Below, in pieces: positions 8,466 through 15,771 of a stretch of DNA of 64,000 nucleotides. The stretch comes from Algoriphagus sp. PAP.12 (lineage in GTDB: Bacteria; Bacteroidota; Bacteroidia; Cytophagales; Cyclobacteriaceae). Both the position numbers and the translations under genes were made by a program. How positions within the stretch are numbered: position 1 is the stretch's first letter; each line of letters opens with the position of its first letter. A model generated the notes under the pieces. It was given only the letters and a program-made list of their open reading frames with translations, did no database searches and was not told the origin of the DNA. The stretch lies in NCBI RefSeq assembly GCF_026652115.1, contig NZ_JAPPSQ010000003.1, positions 186,001-250,000 on the forward strand. Reading direction: 5' to 3'.

Positions 8466-10265
8466 TTAGTTTATCATGACCATTGCTCCTTTTACTGTCG
8501 TTTGTCCTGAGGCTGATAATTCGGCAGTGGCATTACCAGCTGCTTTCATTCCCACTTGAGCCTCGAGAGTTACATTCATACCATCACCGGTTACATCCCC
8601 TGCTGAAGAAGAAAGATTGATACCTGATGTACCAGAAATATCCACTTTGCCATCTGCTTTGATTGAAATATCAAAAGGACTGGAAAGTGCAATACCACTA
8701 CCATCCATGGTTACCTTGTTTGAATTACTATCTGTTAGCACGATCTGCTGATCTTTGTCGTCCAGTACCACACTGTTTCCTCCAGGAGTTTCAATCGTCA
8801 GGATTTTGTCTGTTTCATTGAATGTAAATGCTATACCTGACTTGGAGTGGATGGCTTTGGTTGAATTATCCGCATCTGGCTCCACTTTGGGCTTTAACAG
8901 GGAAGAATATAGACTGCCGATGATGACGGGAAATCTTGGATCACCATTTAAGAATGTGATCAATACCTCATCATCTACTTCAGGGAAAAAGAAAAATCCC
9001 GCATCACTGGTCGCATAGTTGGTTGCAAATCTTGCCCAAAGCTCATTTGAACTGGAAGAATTTTGAAAAACCCCCAAATCAACCAGAACTCTATATTCTG
9101 TATTGGGATCATCATTAATCTGTTTGACTTTAGCCAAATAGGTTCCTTTTCCGCCTGGAAGCAATCCTATTCCATCTTCCTCCTCAATATCAGGAAGTGA
9201 TGAATGCCAACGAGAAGATAGCCCTACATATACAACTGTCAGCCAATTACCATCTTCGCATTCCTGCTCTATTTTGGAAATAAAGGCATTGCCATCAAAT
9301 CGATCTCCGAAATTTGCCAATTCAACCAGATCGCCTGCTTTTAACTTGGCTGTCCCTGGAATAATAATTCTCCCTTGAATTTTACTTAAAGATGACTTGG
9401 TTGTCCAACTATCAGAAAAGGCCTTTAATTCATCAGATGATAAAGGAGCAGAAGTATATTTTTGTAAGGTGGGTACAGATAAATTTCCTGCAAGGCTATT
9501 GGACTTTAAGTTACCAAGACTACCTGAATCATTCATGCTCCCACTCTCTACTACAGATTGCTGCTTCGAATGATCCCATGAGGTAAAATTGAAATCTGAA
9601 TAAGTTTGCTCTCCATTCAAATCCAAATCGACATCTATTGCAATTAAATCCGACTGAATTTTATAAGCTGGAGAACTTGACAAATCATATTTTTTGACGT
9701 TAACCTTATTTTGATCTGTAAAAACAAAAAGGTTGTTGGCCTCAGCTCGTATTACTAAATAATCCCAATCAGAAACATTGTATTGAAAAAGAGGTGAATT
9801 GAACTGGCTGGCTGAATCTGATTCAATTTCCAACCCCACATCTGATATCAATTGTTCAAATAATGAATCATCTGTGGAATCAACCATGACATTATTCCCC
9901 CTTGATTTGGTAAGTTTAAAAGATTTATCCTTACAAGTGATCAACAAGTAGGAAGTGGACTTTCTTACAACCATTCTTTGACCAACGATCACCCCTGAAA
10001 ACACTGTGTCATCTGAGCTGTTATAACCAAGCTTGATTTCAATTTCATTGCCTGGAACAAAATCATTGGAAGAGCTATTTGAAAATGGTGCCTTTTCCAG
10101 GCCAAAACTACCACCATCTGAAATTTTAATAGTAGCAGAAGTAATCCTATTCACCTCCATGGTAGTTCGGATAGAAATTATTTCAATTTCTCCTGAAAGA
10201 ACAGATCCATCTACACTGATCTCATAAGAAACTATGCCGTCATTTTCTTGAAGTAGGCTTGACAT
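8466..10265 (-). CDS. VgrG-like spike protein (Afp8-like)
   Basis: A 599-residue VgrG/gp27-gp5-like spike. The first about 350 residues match the gp27 hub, including EIKLGYNSSDDTVFSG near residue 77. Residues about 370-460 carry the gp5 OB-fold with WARFATNYATSDAGFFFFPE then DEVLITFLNGDPRFPVIIGS, the most conserved VgrG signature. The C-terminal about 120 residues are short polar repeats (SGINLSSSAGD, KADGKVDISG) expected of the triple-stranded beta-helix needle. No added effector domain follows. It forms the central puncturing device with the PAAR tip encoded 7 bp downstream. Confidence 0.95.
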   Translation of the reverse strand: MSSLLQENDGIVSYEISVDGSVLSGEIEIISIRTTMEVNRITSATIKISDGGSFGLEKAPFSNSSSNDFVPGNEIEIKLGYNSSDDTVFSGVIVGQRMVVRKSTSYLLITCKDKSFKLTKSRGNNVMVDSTDDSLFEQLISDVGLEIESDSASQFNSPLFQYNVSDWDYLVIRAEANNLFVFTDQNKVNVKKYDLSSSPAYKIQSDLIAIDVDLDLNGEQTYSDFNFTSWDHSKQQSVVESGSMNDSGSLGNLKSNSLAGNLSVPTLQKYTSAPLSSDELKAFSDSWTTKSSLSKIQGRIIIPGTAKLKAGDLVELANFGDRFDGNAFISKIEQECEDGNWLTVVYVGLSSRWHSSLPDIEEEDGIGLLPGGKGTYLAKVKQINDDPNTEYRVLVDLGVFQNSSSSNELWARFATNYATSDAGFFFFPEVDDEVLITFLNGDPRFPVIIGSLYSSLLKPKVEPDADNSTKAIHSKSGIAFTFNETDKILTIETPGGNSVVLDDKDQQIVLTDSNSNKVTMDGSGIALSSPFDISIKADGKVDISGTSGINLSSSAGDVTGDGMNVTLEAQVGMKAAGNATAELSASGQTTVKGAMVMIN

Positions 10266-10272
10266 AAAATAT

Positions 10273-10935
10273 CTAGTTCAAAGGAGGAAAAATCAATTGA
10301 TCCCCTGGCTGAAGGGAATAAATACTGTCCAAAGAATTAAAATTTGCTATTTGGAGATAGTATTTGCTATCTCCATAAATTCTATAACACATGGCAGGTA
10401 AGGTATCTCCAGCCTTGACCATCCTGATATGGGTAAGGTCAGAAGAGTTTTTACCCTCCTCCAGTACTTTTTTCTTAACTGAAATAGAACCGATAAAAAG
10501 AGCATTGATCTCAGCCCTCAAAGGTGTTCCATCTAAGTCCATCATGGAATAATTGATATCCCACTCTTTTAATCTTCCTTGGAAAAGGGTCTGTGTCCCC
10601 CAAAACAACTTGACATAATTGGGTTCATGGATATCCCCATTATAAGTAAACACCAATTGAGTTAAATCATCTATCTGCTTATCTACAGGATCCAAAGTGA
10701 TCACCCCGGTACTGTCAAAAAAGAAACTGAATCGGAAATATTTAGTCCCAGCTCCTCTAAACCGTACTGTTTCCGAGGAAACTCCAATGGGTGAAGAATT
10801 AGTCGAATATCTCAATTCAGAACGATCTGAATATTTTTCTGGGTTTACCAATAAGTTGTATTCCCCTTTTTGCTCACTAAAGTCTGGGTCGGTATAAGCG
10901 ACCACTTTCATTTTGGTCAATTTTCCAGAGTCCAT
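10273..10935 (-). CDS. LysM-domain tube initiator/hub protein (Afp7-like)
   Basis: A 220-residue protein with an N-terminal tube/baseplate-hub-like region and a C-terminal LysM domain (about residues 168-218) with VKAGDTLPAMCYRIYGDS and ending in LQPGDQLIFPP. This is the architecture of Afp7/Pvc7 and T4 gp53-like hub proteins, in which the LysM-like fold serves protein contacts inside the baseplate rather than peptidoglycan binding. It lies between the DUF5908 gene (2 bp) and the spike gene (7 bp). Confidence 0.92.
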   Translation of the reverse strand: MDSGKLTKMKVVAYTDPDFSEQKGEYNLLVNPEKYSDRSELRYSTNSSPIGVSSETVRFRGAGTKYFRFSFFFDSTGVITLDPVDKQIDDLTQLVFTYNGDIHEPNYVKLFWGTQTLFQGRLKEWDINYSMMDLDGTPLRAEINALFIGSISVKKKVLEEGKNSSDLTHIRMVKAGDTLPAMCYRIYGDSKYYLQIANFNSLDSIYSLQPGDQLIFPPLN

Positions 10936-10937
10936 GC

Positions 10938-11123
10938 TTAGCGGGTTAAAGTATTACCTATTGCAGATGAAATCTTTTCCATGCACTGGCTTTCGATTTC
11001 CCTTTTCATATCTTCCAATAGATGTTTCATTTTTTCATAGTTTACTTCCTCCTCTTTTTTAAAAGAGGAGTTATCATCTATTACTTCACCTCGAATCACC
11101 AATTGCTTAATAATCAAAGCCAT
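10938..11123 (-). CDS. DUF5908 mini-protein (Afp6-like)
   Basis: A 61-residue protein with the DUF5908 pattern: a short beta N-terminus MALIIKQLVIRGEVID, then a charged helix ending KMKHLLEDMKREIESQC. Small proteins of this family sit between the tube-initiator and LysM genes in many eCIS clusters. Spacing is 1 bp from the upstream tube gene and 2 bp to the LysM gene. The function is not established from sequence. A lumen-facing element such as the plug described in AlgoCIS is one possibility, but I cannot verify that assignment. Confidence 0.85.
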   Translation of the reverse strand: MALIIKQLVIRGEVIDDNSSFKKEEEVNYEKMKHLLEDMKREIESQCMEKISSAIGNTLTR

Positions 11124-11124
11124 A

Positions 11125-11583
11125 TCAATTGTCTTTTCTAAAATTTTTGTATTTCAGGGTCAATGTTTCTATTGCTAATTCATTCTTGGTACTACCCAAT
11201 GTTGACAACTCCCAAGAAAGAGGAATCGCCTTATAAACAGACCAAGAAGAAAGAGGCTCTCCCTGCGATCCCAGAAGAATAACCTGTAAATCCAAAGGCT
11301 GAAATTTAAAATCCTCTAAGGCATCGCGACACCAAGAATCAAGTTGAGAGCTTTGGATTAAGGCTCTCTTCAATACCAGGTTAGAATACTTTGGAGGGGA
11401 AGGGAGATAATGAATAAAATAATTATCTCCCCCTTCCATTTTTTCTGTAACCTTTACTGTTACTTTCAAACCAGACACCTCCTGAAAACTACAGTCCATC
11501 TCAGGAAAGTCCGGAAACTTCACATTGAAATAAAATGCTGTAGGTGGAGTATATCCAGTTTGAAAGAAACTATTGTCACCCAT
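11125..11583 (-). CDS. gp19-family tube initiator protein (Afp5-like)
   Basis: A 152-residue phage tail tube (T4 gp19/Hcp fold) protein. It has the family start FYFNVKFPDFPEMDCSFQEV (residues 17-36), the conserved QEVSGL, and ends LAIETLTLKYKNF. It differs from the second tube gene in the loop regions and lies nearer the hub genes, as Afp5 does, so it probably forms the first tube ring on the baseplate, while the neighbour at 11589-12041 makes the bulk of the tube. Confidence 0.9.
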   Translation of the reverse strand: MGDNSFFQTGYTPPTAFYFNVKFPDFPEMDCSFQEVSGLKVTVKVTEKMEGGDNYFIHYLPSPPKYSNLVLKRALIQSSQLDSWCRDALEDFKFQPLDLQVILLGSQGEPLSSWSVYKAIPLSWELSTLGSTKNELAIETLTLKYKNFRKDN

Positions 11584-11588
11584 GCTGA

Positions 11589-12041
11589 TTATCCGTTAGC
11601 AATGGTTAGGCCTTCGTGCGAGATCTCAATAGATTCCACAGCCACTTCATTTGCATCAGATTTCAAATCTGTAGAGCTGATTTTGGATGGCCAGGCATTG
11701 GTCAAAGTCCAAGTCATCGTCGGTGAACCTGATTCATCCAACAATTTGATCACCACATTTTGTCTTTCGATGGTGTTCATCTTGATCTTATTATACCAAT
11801 CCCAGAAGGTATTGTCATTTACAAAAACACCCTTCTTCATCGTTACGTGATTGTTTTTGACAATCCCAGGCATATTAATAGTTGAAAAAACAGGACTATT
11901 TCCATGTCTATATTCAATGGGTTGAGCCTCGATTTCCAACCCGCTTACTTCTTGAAAAGGTATGTCAGTGGTACTTCCCCAATCTACCGAAAAGTAAAAC
12001 TTGGGTAATGGCCAATTACTGTCTTGTGCTTCTCCTGCCAT
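11589..12041 (-). CDS. gp19-family major tube protein (Afp1-like)
   Basis: A 150-residue tail tube protein with the signature PFQEVSGLEIEAQPIEYRHG (residues 28-47), a GIVKNNHVTMKKGVF strand, and C-terminal AVESIEISHEGL. It should stack as hexameric rings inside the sheath. It lies directly after the sheath gene and before the initiator tube gene, so the order sheath, tube, initiator is the standard eCIS order. No signal peptide is present, consistent with cytoplasmic assembly. Confidence 0.93.
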   Translation of the reverse strand: MAGEAQDSNWPLPKFYFSVDWGSTTDIPFQEVSGLEIEAQPIEYRHGNSPVFSTINMPGIVKNNHVTMKKGVFVNDNTFWDWYNKIKMNTIERQNVVIKLLDESGSPTMTWTLTNAWPSKISSTDLKSDANEVAVESIEISHEGLTIANG

Positions 12042-12087
12042 GATTTCTTATGTTTTTATGTTAGGAATATGATTAAAAATGAAAAGA

Positions 12088-13674
12088 TTAAGATTTCTGC
12101 ATTTGCTGCTCGAAAGTCACTACAATGAATTCTGCTGGTCTCACAATTGCCAACTTCACAGTGATCAACATTCTACCCTCTAGAATATCTAAAGCAGTCA
12201 TAGTGGAACCCAATCCGATTGAAACTTCAAAAGCATCTTCTGGAGAAGAGCCTGCCAATGCACCCTGCTTCCATTTTTCTACTAGGAAGTTGGTAATCAA
12301 GCTTTTTAAAGTCACCCAAGTATTTGCATCATTTGGTTCAAAAACATAAGCTCTCAATGCAAGTTTTATTGATTGCTCTAGCATAATGATAGTCCTACGA
12401 ACATTGATATATCTCCAATCCAGGCTATTCCCATCCAAGGTTCTACCACCCCAAACTAAAGTACCAACACCAGGGAATGTCCTGATTGCATTGACAGATT
12501 TTCCTGAAACAGCATTGACATTCAAGTCCTCCTGTTGGTCGTGAGTAATATTTACAGCAGGCTTCACTACTGAATTCAAGCTAACATTTGCTGGTGCTTT
12601 CCATACTCCACGGCTATTGTCTACCATGGTAAAAATACCCGCCATCGCAGGAGCTGCAGGCAATAGATTCATCACAGCTCTCAATTCATCCAACAAAGCT
12701 GAATAAGTCGGGCTTGTAGCTAGAAGACCTAAATGAAAATTATTCTCTTTGTTCTTGATGTAAGAAGGCAATGCAGCAGCTAGATCTTCATCAGAGATTT
12801 CAGGTCTTTCAGTTTTCATCAAAGCCTTGAAGTCATCCTCAGACTTTGGAAATGCTTCAATCAAACCTTGAGCTCTTGGTTCGGTCAGGATATCTGACAA
12901 GACCACCGAATCATCCAGATTTTTGAAAGTAACCTCCCCTTTTTGAACAATATTGGTTTCTAACCAAGGGTAATAAGCAGCAGCGTAACTCAAATACTCA
13001 GTGCCGATTTTTTCGCGGAAGATTTTTACGTTGTCATCACCTTCATCACGACTGTTGTAGCCATCATAAATATCAAGTATGGCAACTCTATTCTGCATTT
13101 TGGCACAATGAGCTAACACTTGCTTATAGACTTCATATGAATCCTCTCCCAATGCCACAGCATCTGGAATAACCACCATCGTTGGTTCCAATTCCTTGAC
13201 CAGTTTCAATAGACCTCCTTCGATAGGTTTGTCATTGGCGTCTTTACCGGTACCCAACAAATCATCCTTTTTGATTTCCATACCATCTTTGCCGGAATAA
13301 GTACCGACAGATACGATATAGCAAGTCCCTCCTCCATTGGAGAAAAACAACCTCATGCAATTAAAAAGGTAAACAAGGTTATTGTCCTTGTAATTAATAG
13401 CCTTATCCGATCCACCAATGGTGATCAGATGCCTGTCACCAGCCTGTGCATCAGCCAAAGTAAACTTTGGAGAAAAAGCTCCTCCGAAAAGTTCCAAATA
13501 CTCAGCAAAAGAAGTAACCCTTGTCGGTATATTGACTAAGGATTTCCCATTTCTTGAAGCCCTCTCCGTATACCCTATAAAAGCAGGGATAGCGGTAGCA
13601 ACTTCAACTACGGAACCCGGGAAAGCATTTTTTTCCTCAATGTAAACACCGGGTGTCATAAGAGTTTGTGCCAT
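12088..13674 (-). CDS. Contractile sheath protein (Afp2-like)
   Basis: A 528-residue tail sheath protein, the only sheath gene seen, in contrast to AFP with three. The N-terminus MAQTLMTPGVYIEEKNAFPG is the classic sheath start. C-terminal residues show WRYINVRRTIIMLEQSIKLA and the final domain with AEFIVVTFEQQMQ, which carries the handshake strands linking neighbouring sheath subunits. It powers contraction. A 46-bp gap separates it from the tube gene and 30 bp from the upstream 327-aa gene. Confidence 0.96.
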   Translation of the reverse strand: MAQTLMTPGVYIEEKNAFPGSVVEVATAIPAFIGYTERASRNGKSLVNIPTRVTSFAEYLELFGGAFSPKFTLADAQAGDRHLITIGGSDKAINYKDNNLVYLFNCMRLFFSNGGGTCYIVSVGTYSGKDGMEIKKDDLLGTGKDANDKPIEGGLLKLVKELEPTMVVIPDAVALGEDSYEVYKQVLAHCAKMQNRVAILDIYDGYNSRDEGDDNVKIFREKIGTEYLSYAAAYYPWLETNIVQKGEVTFKNLDDSVVLSDILTEPRAQGLIEAFPKSEDDFKALMKTERPEISDEDLAAALPSYIKNKENNFHLGLLATSPTYSALLDELRAVMNLLPAAPAMAGIFTMVDNSRGVWKAPANVSLNSVVKPAVNITHDQQEDLNVNAVSGKSVNAIRTFPGVGTLVWGGRTLDGNSLDWRYINVRRTIIMLEQSIKLALRAYVFEPNDANTWVTLKSLITNFLVEKWKQGALAGSSPEDAFEVSIGLGSTMTALDILEGRMLITVKLAIVRPAEFIVVTFEQQMQKS

Positions 13675-13704
13675 AATTGTACGTTTGTTAAAGTGAGAAA
13701 TAGA

Positions 13705-14688
13705 TTAAATAAAAATGTGAGAGAAAAATATATCCGGTTTAGATGGAGTCATGAATAATTGGTTGGGTGTAGCACTCGGCAGGGCCTTAATCACCACTTT
13801 TTCAGATTGGTTGGGTTCACTTGGTTTGTCTATCAACTGAAACCTTGCCTGATTGATGCTTTTAAAAGGAATTAAAGAACGAGACTCAAAGCTCCTGACA
13901 ATTTTATTGGGCTGAATTTCAAAGTCACCGATTTGAAATTGGATTTCATTTCCCTTAAGATCTACAACTGATAGATTGGAAAACTTATCATAAACAGGGT
14001 CAGAAAGTATGTACTTCCAATGTGACTGTAGAGTCTTGAATTTTATCTCAAACTCTAAAACATCCCCATTTTCGATAAAATCATTGTATAAATTCCCAAT
14101 TACAAGGGATACTATTCCAAATGCCTTTTTTTCTAAAAGTGAACCTGAAAAATAATATCCCCTTTTATCATTTTGATTTTTTGTATAGAAGACACTCTCC
14201 TTTTGAGAACTGATTATTGTATTAAGGTCACCGCTTTCAGTTGGATCCAAAAAATCAATTTCAAAACTCTCTAAATCAGGAGCTAATGCTGCAGAACCTA
14301 TCAAATCTAGACTGTCCTTTATTGTGACATAATCTCCTGAAAAAAGTCTTCCTGATAGAAATGATTTATCAGCATTTGAAAAATGAAAAACCTTTAAATC
14401 AGGTCTACCCCCCCCACCCAAATCTGTATAATTATAGAAATAGGGGTCTTTTAAAAATAACCTAATCATTAAAAGAGATTGCTCATCTTGCAATAATTCC
14501 AAATCAGAACATAACAGATGAAATCCACCATTAAATGGCTTGATCAAAAGTTGAAGATTGGAAAGAAGGCGCCTAGAATCTCCAGATAATTGGACTGTAA
14601 AGAGGTCAGCAACTTCAGGATCCATGAATTCGTGAACAAATCGAAAAGTTGCAATATTTGTAAAAGACTGATTCATATTAGGAAACAC
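13705..14688 (-). CDS. Conserved eCIS-linked protein of unknown family; cap-adaptor candidate (327 aa)
   Basis: No domain recognised with certainty. It has no signal peptide or membrane segment and is mixed alpha/beta, with repeats of aromatic strands such as HWKYILSDPVYDKFSN and ARFQLIDKPSEP. It overlaps the DUF4255 cap gene by 11 bp when started at 14688. The internal Met at codon 5 (14676) starts just after the cap stop and is an equal alternative. Encoded between the cap and sheath genes, it is best guessed to act at the distal end, like the cap adaptor reported for AlgoCIS. The coding strand carries a run of eight G around 14415-14408, encoding GGGG, unusual for this AT-rich region. Confidence 0.6.
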   Translation of the reverse strand: MFPNMNQSFTNIATFRFVHEFMDPEVADLFTVQLSGDSRRLLSNLQLLIKPFNGGFHLLCSDLELLQDEQSLLMIRLFLKDPYFYNYTDLGGGGRPDLKVFHFSNADKSFLSGRLFSGDYVTIKDSLDLIGSAALAPDLESFEIDFLDPTESGDLNTIISSQKESVFYTKNQNDKRGYYFSGSLLEKKAFGIVSLVIGNLYNDFIENGDVLEFEIKFKTLQSHWKYILSDPVYDKFSNLSVVDLKGNEIQFQIGDFEIQPNKIVRSFESRSLIPFKSINQARFQLIDKPSEPNQSEKVVIKALPSATPNQLFMTPSKPDIFFSHIFI

Positions 14689-15253
14689 TCTCAGAATCAG
14701 CAGATTTGATCACAGGTATAATACCTTTCACTGGAGTATCATCGAAGATCACCAAGCCAACCTTGTAAATCGCTGCAGGCAATATTTTAGAACCAATAGC
14801 AGACCAAACATGACTGAGGCTATCGTAGGACAATGAACAAATTTCAAAGGTGATTTTATCCACCTTATTGGATAATCCAGGAATGGATTTGGGATCAATA
14901 ATTTTGTTATTATTAAAAAAACTAATGGTCTGAGAAAGGTAATTCAGCCCTTCTAAATAGTTTTTACTTTTAAAATTTGCACAAATCACTAATTGTAAAT
15001 ACAAGTACATGGAAGGTGATTTTTCAAAAAATGAAGTTGAGGTCCCCTTAGTTCTTGGAAACTTATTTTTTAAAGCTGGTTCCTCTTCTATACTCAATAA
15101 AAAACAGACCATCCTGTCTTCAAGTTCTACCAAACTTGAGCCAGAATTGTCCAATAAATTTGAAACTACAACCTTATTTTCATTTAATCCATAATGGTTT
15201 TTAAAATTCTGATTTAGCAAATCTCTAATATGAACTAATAGTAGATCTATCAT
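14678..15253 (-). CDS. DUF4255 family cap/tube-terminator protein (Afp16-like)
   Basis: A 191-residue DUF4255 (Pvc16_N) protein: N-terminal MIDLLLVHIRDLLNQNF, a conserved middle PSMYLYLQLVICANF (about residues 81-95), then YLEGLNYLSQTISFFNNNK, and C-terminal LSYDSLSHVWSAIGSKILPA. Proteins of this family close the distal end of the tube and sheath. It is the first gene of the long structural operon; the stretch 15254-15414 upstream holds the likely promoter. It overlaps the next gene by 11 bp. Confidence 0.92.
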   Translation of the reverse strand: MIDLLLVHIRDLLNQNFKNHYGLNENKVVVSNLLDNSGSSLVELEDRMVCFLLSIEEEPALKNKFPRTKGTSTSFFEKSPSMYLYLQLVICANFKSKNYLEGLNYLSQTISFFNNNKIIDPKSIPGLSNKVDKITFEICSLSYDSLSHVWSAIGSKILPAAIYKVGLVIFDDTPVKGIIPVIKSADSESVS

Positions 15254-15290
15254 AGAAAAATCGGTTAAAAAGAAAAAATTTAAAACAATT

Positions 15291-15298
15291 CAAAAGTA
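15291..15298 (-). promoter_or_regulatory. Candidate -7 element for the eCIS structural operon
   Basis: On the minus strand this reads TACTTTTG, an exact match to the Bacteroidetes -7 consensus TAnnTTTG, placed about 38 bp before the cap gene start at 15253. I found no clear TTTG -33 element at the right spacing, so the call rests on one box. The whole 15254-15414 interval is strongly AT-rich and divergent with the 118-aa gene. Confidence 0.4.
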
Positions 15299-15414
15299 AA
15301 TTTGAATTAAAAATCACCTTTTTTTTACTATTTATAAAAAATAATTAACTGAAACAAGCATATTTAACCTTAAATACTACTAATTTAATTTTAGATTCAT
15401 ATAACTTATAGATT

Positions 15415-15771
15415 ATGGACACATTATTGTTTTTAATCATATTTTTTTTGCTTTTACTAATATTTGGTGTTGCAAATAGAATTTTTCGAAGAAAGGAGGC
15501 TTTTTTAACTAATTCGATAGATCAGCATGATTTGGAAAAGAAAACATTGCTTGAAAAAATTGAAAATTTGGAAAAAAATGGAAACCAACTAGAGCTTGAA
15601 GTAATCAAAAACCGAAACCTAAACTTAGAGTTAAACTCAGAGATCGAACTAAAAGAGGAGGAAATTTTGGCTTTAAGAAAAATCATCGAAAAGCTTCAAC
15701 AACAAAAAGAATCTCAAAATGATGATATTATCATTGAGTATAATATCAAAAAAACAAAAGAAGAGTGTTGA
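15415..15771 (+). CDS. Small membrane-anchored coiled-coil protein (118 aa) inside the eCIS locus
   Basis: Unrecognised family. Residues 3-22 form one hydrophobic segment, followed by the basic stretch NRIFRRKE. By the positive-inside rule the C-terminus faces the cytoplasm. From about residue 37 to 110 it is a continuous heptad-rich, Lys/Glu/Leu-rich coiled coil. It is the only plus-strand gene within the cluster, divergent from the structural operon and convergent with the ATPase gene, abutting its stop with no gap. A role in anchoring or regulating the particle is possible but not shown. Its composition is very AT-rich. Confidence 0.75.
   Translation: MDTLLFLIIFFLLLLIFGVANRIFRRKEAFLTNSIDQHDLEKKTLLEKIENLEKNGNQLELEVIKNRNLNLELNSEIELKEEEILALRKIIEKLQQQKESQNDDIIIEYNIKKTKEEC

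Noticed and set aside
15415-15771. i-spanin-like lysis protein
   Set aside because: The basic residues follow the membrane helix, so the coiled coil is predicted to be inside the cell, opposite to an i-spanin, and no o-spanin or endolysin gene is adjacent.
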